A stretch of 64,000 bases of DNA, from the NCBI RefSeq assembly GCF_018613875.1, contig NZ_JAGGPJ010000015.1:186001-250000 (forward strand). The letters are read 5' to 3'. Origin of the DNA: Arthrobacter sp. ISL-28. GTDB taxonomy: Bacteria; Actinomycetota; Actinomycetes; Actinomycetales; Micrococcaceae. This document shows positions 57,148 to 64,000 of the stretch, one piece after another (positions within the stretch are counted from its first letter, which is position 1; the number at the start of each line of letters is the position of its first letter). The notes beneath the pieces are model-generated. The model was not told the origin of the DNA and ran no database searches. It was given only the letters and a program-made list of their open reading frames with translations. The position numbers and the translations under genes were made by a program.

Positions 57148-58074
57148 TTGTCCATAGTTGAATCGCTGATTCAGTCACAATCCGGACTGCGTCAGTTGCG
57201 CCTCGTTGAAGTCCTGTCAGGTCTTGCACCAGTGGACGACCATCACCAGGTCGACATTGAGGCGCTCGAGAATGACCCCGGTCAGTATGGATTTTCGACC
57301 GCCTCACTTGAGAGCGACCTAGAAGTTATGAAGGGTTGGGGTTGGGTGGACTTCTGGGCCTCCTTCGGTGGCATCGGCTCGGTCATCTTGAAGCAGGGTG
57401 GTCTGGATGTGGCCAAGGAATACCGGACCTTCATGAAGAACAAGGTTCGTCGGAACAAAGCCTGTCGCGACGCTTACCTCCGCTGGCTCTACGAGGTCGA
57501 CGACGCTCCTGGTGATTTCCACAGCGAGTGCACGTTTTACGGCTCGCCGTACAGCGAGCAGGAACTCAAGGACGCCAAGAACTGGCTGGATGAAGAAGGC
57601 TTTATCGTCGGCAAGAAGACCGCCGATAACGACATCTTCTACGCAGAAATCACCTCAAAAGGTACTCGCGCCGTTGAAAGCGGTCGCTCCGTGAATGACT
57701 GGCACGTAGGAGGAATCTCAATGACAGACCGCAGCATCAACATTACCGGCTCCAACAATGTCAACGTAGCGCAGGACAGCTCGAACGTGACTCAGAGCAA
57801 TACCCTGACTCAGGAGCAGCTGGGCAAGATCACTGATGTGATTGAGTCCTACAGGGCCTTGAGCGGCGCTCTCAATCTGCCGGAGGAGCAGTTGGAGGCG
57901 GCTGAAACCATCGTGGGCGAGATTGAGGAAGAGACTGCCGATGTCAACGCTGACCCCGGTAAGATTCGCAAGGCGTTGGAACGGTTGACGGGGATAGTGG
58001 CCGAATATGGCACGAAGGGTGTATCTACCGCTGTCATCAGTGTCATTGAACAGGCCGTGCAGTTCCTCGGGTAA
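57148..58074 (+). CDS. Winged-helix / Asn-rich motif protein, family B copy 2
   Basis: A 308-residue paralogue of 47689-48627, also starting at TTG after AGGGGA. Order: N-terminal winged-helix-like part (1-95), basic linker KNKVRRNKACRD, a middle domain, then at residues 196-218 SINITGSNNVNVAQDSSNVTQ, a polar beta motif resembling RHIM/BASS amyloid signalling sequences (inference), then a helical C-terminal domain (LTQEQLGKITDVIESYRAL to AVISVIEQAVQFLG). The Ser-Asn-Gln motif fits that pattern better than copy 1. It is followed closely by a broken gene and a third, decayed copy. Confidence 0.72.
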   Translation: MSIVESLIQSQSGLRQLRLVEVLSGLAPVDDHHQVDIEALENDPGQYGFSTASLESDLEVMKGWGWVDFWASFGGIGSVILKQGGLDVAKEYRTFMKNKVRRNKACRDAYLRWLYEVDDAPGDFHSECTFYGSPYSEQELKDAKNWLDEEGFIVGKKTADNDIFYAEITSKGTRAVESGRSVNDWHVGGISMTDRSINITGSNNVNVAQDSSNVTQSNTLTQEQLGKITDVIESYRALSGALNLPEEQLEAAETIVGEIEEETADVNADPGKIRKALERLTGIVAEYGTKGVSTAVISVIEQAVQFLG

Positions 58075-58078
58075 TGCC

Positions 58079-58672
58079 GTGAGGAAGTTGTCAGAGTGCG
58101 AGCAGCGGTTTCTTATCGCCGCCGCCAAGGATGGTTTGACTCTAGTGCCGGCTCCAAACTACGAGTGGATCGGTACTAAGGACCGTTTGGTTTGGCGACT
58201 CAATCCGGACCGCTCTTTGACAAGATCCTAGAGATGGCGATGGCTCTCGATGGCTACCTGGATGTCATGCGGTCCCCAAGACACGTTAAGCGCGCTGACG
58301 TCGATCGAATTCATGAACCTACTCCTACCCACATCGAGGTGGGACGAAGAGCAACACTTCAGTACCCACCGGCTGAAGATGTTGGACTTTTATGAGCAGG
58401 AAATCGACTACGGGTTTGATCCGGAGGAGTATCGGGATCTCTGCCGGTTGCACGGCCCTCGAATAGATCGAACGGGTTGGGCTACCAAAGCCACTGTGAA
58501 CTTCCGTCCGAAGAGCCGGGCGAAGCAGCGGGCATTTTATGACGCTATGAAGGATCTGGTCATACCTGCCATGGGCAAACCGCCTGTCATCCGGGTGGGG
58601 GTTATTGACACGGAACCTGAACTTGCCTGGGCGTTGAATCGAGAACGAATATTCGCTGCAATCGCAATCTAG
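58079..58672 (+). pseudogene. Unknown gene broken by two frameshifts
   Basis: GTG 58079 opens RKLSECEQRFLIAAAKDGLT and YEWIGTKDRLVWRLNPDR. The sense then continues in the +2 frame from about 58200 (GPLFDKILEMAMALDGYLDV, RADVDRIHE) and returns to the first frame near 58305 (FMNLLLPTSRWDEEQHF to ALNRERIFAAIAI). A TAG at 58229 closes the first frame. Two compensating indels explain this; either the gene is dead or the assembly has errors here. Four bases separate it from family B copy 2. Confidence 0.5.
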
Positions 58673-58727
58673 GCGAGACTCGGTGGCGGCATTTTGAAGT
58701 AACCACTCAAACAAAAAGGGGGAACTG

Positions 58728-59094
58728 TTGTCTAACGTTGAATCGCTGGCTCAGTCCAAGACGGGACTGCGGCATCTTCAACTAATCACAAAGCTCATGG
58801 ACTTCGAGCACCTGGACAGCAATCGTCAGGTAGGGGTAGGCGCACTGTACGAGGATGCTAAGGAGCGTGGTCTGCCTCGCCAGAGTGTGACAGGTGATCT
58901 GGAAGCGCTTCAGGACCGCGGCTGGCTGTGGTTTGAGAAGTGCTTAAAGACGAAATAGAGTCACCTGCACCGCAGCCCTCTGTTGTGAAGGCCTTGGGGC
59001 AGGAGCTTTTGGAGCTAGCCGCCACGGGAACCGTGCAAGGGGTCGTTGATGCCCTGAACACGTCATTGCCCAGGGTATCAACGCCATAGGCTAA
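58728..59094 (+). pseudogene. Family B copy 3, internally deleted
   Basis: TTG 58728 after AGGGGGA opens NVESLAQSKTGLRHLQLI and GLPRQSVTGDLEALQDRGW, almost the same as copy 1. At about 58940 the middle domain, polar motif and part of the C-terminal domain are missing, and a stop follows. The C-terminal helix continues in another frame (DEIESPAPQPSVVKALGQEL, LAATGTVQGVVDALN), with one more shift before VIAQGINAIG and a stop at 59092. About 190 residues are lost. Confidence 0.7.
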
Positions 59095-59280
59095 CCGAGC
59101 CCGAGCCAATCAGCGGCTGGTCGGTGACGGCAATCCCCCGGGAACAACGTCGGGAGATCAACTTCGAATACCTGCGCAAAGGGCGTCCACTGCGGCAACG
59201 TCGAAACCGGAGTCGTGAGATCCCCGTCCCCGCCGGGCGCAGTGCGAGAGGAGGCTGCGAGGAGCTCTATAGTGGACCCC

Positions 59281-59451
59281 ATGAGCGAACTCAGTGGACA
59301 TCTTTCACGGGTGCAGGACATAATCGCCCGCACGCGGAACTTCCAGGTCAACGAAGCCTCGGATCCGAAAGAGTTCTCCAGGACTATAGTCGAAGACGTT
59401 GGTGCGCTCGCCGAGGCTGTTAGTGAGCTCATCAAGCGATCTGGGGTCTGA
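59281..59451 (+). CDS. Candidate small helical protein
   Basis: A 56-residue frame starting MSELSGHLSRVQDII and ending AEAVSELIKRSGV, predicted as a helical hairpin. A longer frame opens at 59215. No family is recognised and the ribosome binding site is weak. Confidence 0.4.
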   Translation: MSELSGHLSRVQDIIARTRNFQVNEASDPKEFSRTIVEDVGALAEAVSELIKRSGV

Positions 59452-60490
59452 ACGACGGCATGCCTCCCGAACGGCACCTATCTAGGGCGTCCATCCCAAG
59501 TCTCGCATCTGAACGAACCATCCGCCTCTGTAGTTGCTTCTAGAAATGAGATCTCTGCGTGCGTGGCCACAGGACCTATGGCCGAGCTCACGTAGGATGC
59601 TTGTCCACGCCGTGGGGGCCAGCGCTTGCGGCCGGCTTTTGGACGAGGCGAGGGCCGCCTTAGCCTCGATCCACCGATCCGCCTGGGCTGGTGATCTGAT
59701 TCCGGCGTTTCGGTAGTGTTTCCACCACTTCCCAGCAATAACAAGGCCGGGATCGGGAAGCGGCCGTCCTGAACGCCATCTGACTCCGGCTCAGACGGTT
59801 TAGCTGAGTGAGCCGTGGTTGTCGTGGCGGCGCTCAGTCGGGCGAGCACAAGGCACAGCACAGCGGACGTCGGTGCCGTATAGAAATCTACGCCTCGGTT
59901 TGCTGCGGGTTGCAAGGTCCTTCGCCAGGATCGATGCGGGGTTGGCGGTGACGCATCGGCCAGGCGACTGTGACCACCCGGCGCAACCCCGGAGCAATGC
60001 GCAGCCAAATCGGCCGGCGACGGTCGGTCCTGCCACGATTGGCGATATCGTCACCCTGGGGGTGAGCCGACCCAAATTGTGGATCGTTTTCTGCAGCGGA
60101 GTACCCGAAAACTTGAGTGACCCACCGGCCTGGTCGTACGTTGGCCTCGTAATGAAGGTTGCGTTTCGGAGTGCTGAAGGTTGTGTCTTATATCCTAAGT
60201 TTGGATAATAGTCAAGATTGCCGCTTGGATGTTCTTCGGATCTGTGATTAGCTCTCTCCACTGACCCGCACCACGGAGAGGTGGTAGACCGATGGGCACC
60301 ATGGAAGAAACCCCGCTGACGACACGGCCGGCGGCGGTTCGGCCAGACTTGCTGGCCGAGTGGGGTTACCAATCAAACATCCCGAGGCGACTAAACCGAT
60401 ACCAACCGACGGGGGACTTGCGGCGGGCGGCCAACGCCTTTGCTCGAACGCGCGCCAGAAAATGTCGGACCTCATTGGTACGGTGCACGC
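59452..60490. other. Kilobase without a convincing gene upstream of the Wadjet operon
   Basis: Several open frames exist on both strands, but none looks like a known protein. On the minus strand 59482-59785 has a stretch reading LVIAGKWWKHYRNAGIRS and ADRWIEAKAALASSK with no start codon, possibly a gene remnant. TATCC-TAAGTT-TGGATA at about 60190 and the following AT-rich DNA may be promoter of the operon. A plus-strand 69-codon frame at 60292 is unsupported. Confidence 0.4.
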
Positions 60491-62059
60491 ATGACCGGTG
60501 AATCAATAGACCCGCGACAGCGCCAGACACTGGGCGCATTGCGCTACGCCGTCAACGAGGACGCGACGACTTACCTGGCGATCATGCGCCTCTTCACGAG
60601 TGGAATGAGTGGCTTCTTGTCCGACCAGTCCGCGGACGACGTGACCGAGCGTCTGGCCGAACTGGGTCTCGTCATCGACCGGGATACGGTCGACCTGCGG
60701 CTCTCGTACTTGGTGGAACACGGCAACCTTGCTCGGAGCCCGCGCGAGACCGAGGCGCGCAGCGTTCGGGACTACCTCTCCAACCGCGCGCGCTATCAAT
60801 TGACACCGCGTGGGGAGTTGGTTCATCGCCAAGTGGAGGAGCTCCTCGCCCACACCGATCGCGTTCGGGAGGTGTCCAGCGAGATGCTTCCCGGAATTCT
60901 TGCCGGCATCGAGGAGCTTGCACGGCTTGCGTCCCAGGGGCTCGAGGCCGCCGACTCCCGCGACGTGGCCGGGCGCATCACCACGCTGTTCGCCCAGTTC
61001 GAAGTGCTGGTCTCATCCACCCGCCAGTTTTACTCCTACCTGACCCAGGTGCTGACTCGCTTCGACCTCGGCCGCGATGAGTTCGTGATGTTCAAGGGCG
61101 CACTAATCGACTACCTCCAACGCTTCGTCGACGAGATTTCGCGACACATGCCCCAGGTCGGCGACCGGCTCGGCCACCTTGAGAAATTAGTCCCGGCTCT
61201 CTGTGCGCGAGCCAACGCGGATGAACGGCTGGTGGGACTCGATGGCGTGCAGGCCCGACGCGCCACCGGGCTCGAGGCAGGTGACTGGGAGAGCCTCCAC
61301 GCCTGGTTCGTCGGATCCCACGACCGCCGATCCGATGCCGAGAATGTCAGACGGCTTGCCACCGACGCGATGCGATCGCTGCTTACCAACCTGCGTCGGA
61401 TCGCGGCCGGGGCCGACCGTCAGCAGAGCCAGTACGCCGACCTCATTCGCCTTGCTCGATGGTTTGACTCTGCCGACGACGACCGGGCCCATGAAATCTG
61501 GGCAGCGGCCTTCGGTCTATATTCGGCCAGGCACCTCTCGTTCGCGGCAGACCCCGACGGAGACCCGGTGCCAGCGACGCAAAGTTGGTGGATAGCTCCG
61601 GTCGCCGAAGTTCCTATCGGGCTTCGGACCCACGGTGAACGCAAGACAGGCGGCAGGGCCGGCGCCCGAGTGGACTACTCCGCCGCCAAGCAGGCACGAC
61701 TCGCCGAGCGTGAGCAGGAGCAGCGCCGACGTACCGACGCAGTGCGCGAGCTTGCATCCCATGCCGGGCCGCTGATAGAGGTCCGGCTGAGCGACGACGC
61801 ACGTGCCGCCCTCCTGGATCTCTATGCCCAGGCGCTCAGTCGCCACAGCCGCCCGCTGTCGACCAAGACCCCGACCTGGTGCGAGGCACGCGTCGATGAC
61901 GCCGTACTTCGCCTTGAGCTGCGCGCGGCGCCCGGGACTTCGGTAAGCATCAAGAGCCCATCGGGCATCCTAACCCTCCGCGACCTGGCTTTCGACCTCA
62001 CCACAACCAGCGCAGACCAGCAGAGCGCCGTTATGGCCGAGCGGCGGGCCGAAGCATGA
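60491..62059 (+). CDS. jetA: TIGR02677 (DUF2397) family protein, Wadjet JetA-like
   Basis: A 522-residue protein recognised as TIGR02677, the kleisin-like subunit of a Wadjet-type SMC system that cleaves circular plasmid DNA. It opens with LGALRYAVNEDATTYLAIMRLF and has a winged-helix-like part (VTERLAELGLVIDRDTVDLRLSYL), then long helices (STRQFYSYLTQVLTRFDLGRDEF) and a charged C-terminal half. ATG 60491 is chosen; a longer frame opens at 60440. Its stop overlaps the next gene by four bases. Confidence 0.88.
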   Translation: MTGESIDPRQRQTLGALRYAVNEDATTYLAIMRLFTSGMSGFLSDQSADDVTERLAELGLVIDRDTVDLRLSYLVEHGNLARSPRETEARSVRDYLSNRARYQLTPRGELVHRQVEELLAHTDRVREVSSEMLPGILAGIEELARLASQGLEAADSRDVAGRITTLFAQFEVLVSSTRQFYSYLTQVLTRFDLGRDEFVMFKGALIDYLQRFVDEISRHMPQVGDRLGHLEKLVPALCARANADERLVGLDGVQARRATGLEAGDWESLHAWFVGSHDRRSDAENVRRLATDAMRSLLTNLRRIAAGADRQQSQYADLIRLARWFDSADDDRAHEIWAAAFGLYSARHLSFAADPDGDPVPATQSWWIAPVAEVPIGLRTHGERKTGGRAGARVDYSAAKQARLAEREQEQRRRTDAVRELASHAGPLIEVRLSDDARAALLDLYAQALSRHSRPLSTKTPTWCEARVDDAVLRLELRAAPGTSVSIKSPSGILTLRDLAFDLTTTSADQQSAVMAERRAEA

Positions 62060-63273
62060 GCCAGACTTTCGAGCGCCCCGCTGCAGCACCGGACCTGTTA
62101 GCCGAGGCCGACCTCCGCAACGCTGCACGGTCGCTGCTGCGCACACCGTTGCTCCATGTCGACGCCCACCCCGACGAACTGGCTCTGGTTCGTCGTCACC
62201 AGGACGAGCTGATTCGGCTCTTCGCCGAAAGCCTGGGCTACCGGCTGGTCGTGGAGCCAGGACTTGCCCGGCTCTACAAGACCGGACTGGGACCTGACGC
62301 GAATCGTGGCCTGCGGCGCCGAAACGACGTACTATTCACGCCGCGCCGTTACGCAGTGCTTGCACTCACTCTTGCCGCGCTCACCCAGTCCCGCCGCCAG
62401 ATAATGGTCGACGAGTTGGTGGCCGCAGTTCGTTCGGCGGCAATCGACGCCGGCATCGACGTCGATCTCGACATCATCCACGAGCGACGTGCGCTCCACT
62501 CGGCCCTGATCGCGCTCGTCGAACTCGGTGTGCTAAGTGAACGCGACGGCGACCTGGAGCACTGGGCCGAACGTCGAACCGAGTCACTCCTCGACGTCCA
62601 CCGCGACCGGCTCGCCGTACTCGTTGCAGCTCCGCTGGGAGGATGCGAAAGCCCTGACGAATTGCTCACGGTGGCGGCGGTGCCCTCGGCAGCAGGTGGT
62701 GCCCGCGTCGCAATCCGGCGACGCCTGACCGAACAGCCGGTGCTCTCGACCGAAGACCTCACCGAGGAACATCTCGGCTGGTGGCAGCGAAACCGTGAGC
62801 GCGAGCGCGAGTGGTACCGCCGCCACCTCGGCCTCGACCTGGAGCTGCGAGCAGAGGGAGCAGTCGCGATCGACCCCGGCGGAGAACTGACCGATCTCGG
62901 CTTTCCAGGGTTGGGCTCGGCCAAGCACTTCGCTCTCCTTCTGCTCGACGAGCTAGTCGACGTGCTCCGCTGGGACAACGGTAAGGAACTGAACGGCACG
63001 GCGTGGGCGCGCGTGGCGGCCTCGACCGCAAGGCAAGCCGGCGAGCGGGTCTTCGCCGCCTGGCAGCGGGGACTGCGCAAGGCACACCAAGAGGACCCCG
63101 ACTCGGTCTATGACGAGGCCCTTGCCGTGCTCACCGCAGCTGGCTTGGTCCGCCATGACGAGGGAGGACTGTTCGTGCACGCCGCCTCAGCCCGCTACGC
63201 ACCACGACCGGAGCTACTCAGGGCGGAAGGGCCGTCCGGGGAACGCTCTCTCTTCGAGGAGGACAACTCATGA
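62056..63273 (+). CDS. jetB: TIGR02678 (DUF2398) family protein, Wadjet JetB-like
   Basis: A 405-residue protein of the TIGR02678 family, the KITE-like winged-helix partner of the Wadjet SMC complex. Typical segments are LAEADLRNAARSLLRTPLLH, LVRRHQDELIRLFAESLGYRL, RYAVLALTLAALTQSRRQIM and GLVRHDEGGLFVHAASARYAP. It is joined by ATGA overlaps to the genes on both sides, so the subunits are likely made in fixed proportion. Confidence 0.88.
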   Translation: MSQTFERPAAAPDLLAEADLRNAARSLLRTPLLHVDAHPDELALVRRHQDELIRLFAESLGYRLVVEPGLARLYKTGLGPDANRGLRRRNDVLFTPRRYAVLALTLAALTQSRRQIMVDELVAAVRSAAIDAGIDVDLDIIHERRALHSALIALVELGVLSERDGDLEHWAERRTESLLDVHRDRLAVLVAAPLGGCESPDELLTVAAVPSAAGGARVAIRRRLTEQPVLSTEDLTEEHLGWWQRNREREREWYRRHLGLDLELRAEGAVAIDPGGELTDLGFPGLGSAKHFALLLLDELVDVLRWDNGKELNGTAWARVAASTARQAGERVFAAWQRGLRKAHQEDPDSVYDEALAVLTAAGLVRHDEGGLFVHAASARYAPRPELLRAEGPSGERSLFEEDNS

Positions 63274-64000
63274 CGATCGCTTTAGCCCAACCGACGCACA
63301 CCGCGTCGTCGGGAGGCTCCCAGCGGTTCAGGCTTCACCGCGCCGGCATCCTCAACGTGTGGCAGTACGACGAGCAAGAGTTCACCTTCGCCGACGGCCG
63401 CCTCCTGCTGCGCGGCGCCAACGGCGCAGGCAAATCCAAGACCCTGGAAATGCTTCTGCCCTTCGCCCTCGATGGGGACAAGGCGCGGATTACCGCCTCG
63501 GCCAAGCATCACACAAGCCTGCTGTGGTTAATGACCGACGGCTATGAGGGCCAGACGCGGGTGGGCTACGTGTGGGTAGAGTTCCTGCGGAGCACTACCG
63601 ATGGTACTGAGGAGGCGTTCACCTGCGGTATCGGCATACGCGCGTCAGCGACGGCGCGAACCGCGACCGCCTGGCATTTCGCCACCAGCCGCCGGATCGG
63701 TCACGACCTCGTCCTCGAGGACGACGCCGGTCCTCTCTCCCGGCCTCGGCTCGAGGAGATCCTCGGTGCCGACGGACAGGTCTTCGAGAAAGCGGCCGCC
63801 TACAAGGAGCATGTCGGACGCGCCCTGTTCGGACTCGACTCCACGCAGTACGACGAGGTCCTGAGGCTGCTCTACTGGCTGCGCCAGCCTCAGATCGGCG
63901 AAGACATCGAGCCGGCGAAGCTGGCCCAACAGCTTTCACAGGCCCTGCCGCAGCTCGACGAGCAGGCAGTCCGCTCGGCGGGTGACACGTTCGACGAACT
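63270..64000 (+). CDS. jetC: TIGR02680 family SMC-like ATPase, Wadjet JetC-like (cut by window end)
   Basis: The first 243 residues of a long SMC/Rad50-like ATPase. After FRLHRAGILNVWQYDEQEFTF comes Walker A in LRGANGAGKSKTLEML near residue 51, then KHHTSLLWLMTDGYEGQTRVG and a segment ending in ALFGLDSTQYDEVLRLLYWL, all characteristic of TIGR02680. GGAGGA precedes the ATG. The coiled coil, Walker B and the DUF2399-type toprim nuclease gene (JetD) are expected beyond the window. Confidence 0.9.
   Translation, partial: MTIALAQPTHTASSGGSQRFRLHRAGILNVWQYDEQEFTFADGRLLLRGANGAGKSKTLEMLLPFALDGDKARITASAKHHTSLLWLMTDGYEGQTRVGYVWVEFLRSTTDGTEEAFTCGIGIRASATARTATAWHFATSRRIGHDLVLEDDAGPLSRPRLEEILGADGQVFEKAAAYKEHVGRALFGLDSTQYDEVLRLLYWLRQPQIGEDIEPAKLAQQLSQALPQLDEQAVRSAGDTFDE

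Noticed and set aside
59478..60008. 176-codon minus-strand frame
   Set aside because: Composition is Ser/Arg/Pro-rich and unlike a protein; a different frame in the same place reads better but has no start codon.
60050..60120. Possible IS21-like end (ACCCGAAAACTTGAGTGACC)
   Set aside because: The string recalls IS21-type terminal repeats, but no second end or transposase was found.

Overview
The window reads as a chromosomal segment of a high-GC actinobacterium, most likely Arthrobacter sensu lato (Arthrobacter, Pseudarthrobacter or relatives). The reasons are the GC-rich codon use with many GTG/TTG starts, an FMN-riboswitch rib operon, an ANTAR response regulator, DUF3000 beside ribonuclease D, DUF6421, a TIGR03085 protein, a Trp-biosynthesis-associated membrane protein and an MT0933-type antitoxin-like protein. 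The genus is inference; no rRNA is present.

1-42,260 is ordinary core genome. It starts with the end of an RNase D/DUF3000 pair and a DUF6421-SDR-threonine aldolase operon (minus strand), then msrB, an alpha/beta hydrolase, ybaK, sufE/rhodanese and zapE. A five-gene tRNA array (Gly, Cys, Val, Gly, Val) runs leftward and is divergent from tRNA-Val(CAC). Next come a PD-(D/E)XK protein and def-fmt-rsmB-rpe, which serve N-formylmethionine handling, rRNA methylation and the pentose phosphate pathway. An FMN riboswitch leads ribD-ribE-ribB-ribA-ribH, a complete riboflavin pathway with ribB and ribA as separate genes. Amino-acid genes follow: hisE, hisG, hisF, (hutF), hisI, trpE, a membrane protein, trpC, trpB, trpA. 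The stretch ends with lgt, gltB-gltD, pyk and a pdtaR-like regulator.

42,461-53,278 is an integrated island at the 3' end of tRNA-Leu(CAA). An exact 39-bp copy of the tRNA 3' end and flank recurs at 53,240-53,278. Cargo: a four-gene overlapping or closely spaced operon ending in a TIR-domain protein, several membrane proteins, a winged-helix/polar-motif protein, an EVE-like/HNH endonuclease fused in frame to an ISL3 transposase remnant, a CoiA-like nuclease and a truncated HAD gene. An excisionase-like fragment lies near the right end, but no integrase gene is visible, so the island looks decayed and immobile.

53,279-64,000 is a second accessory block on the far side of the att copy, probably an accretion at the same tRNA. 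It has phage terminase debris carrying a long intein with a class 3 (W-C-T) signature, a PIN protein, second copies of two gene families found in the first island, two broken genes, and the first three genes of a Wadjet-type SMC system (TIGR02677, TIGR02678, TIGR02680) cut by the window end.

The most novel material is the TIR operon plus the two gene families shared by the two islands (HhH-GPD-like family A, and winged-helix/Asn-rich family B). Their repeated occurrence next to known defence genes suggests an undescribed defence or conflict module; that function is inference.
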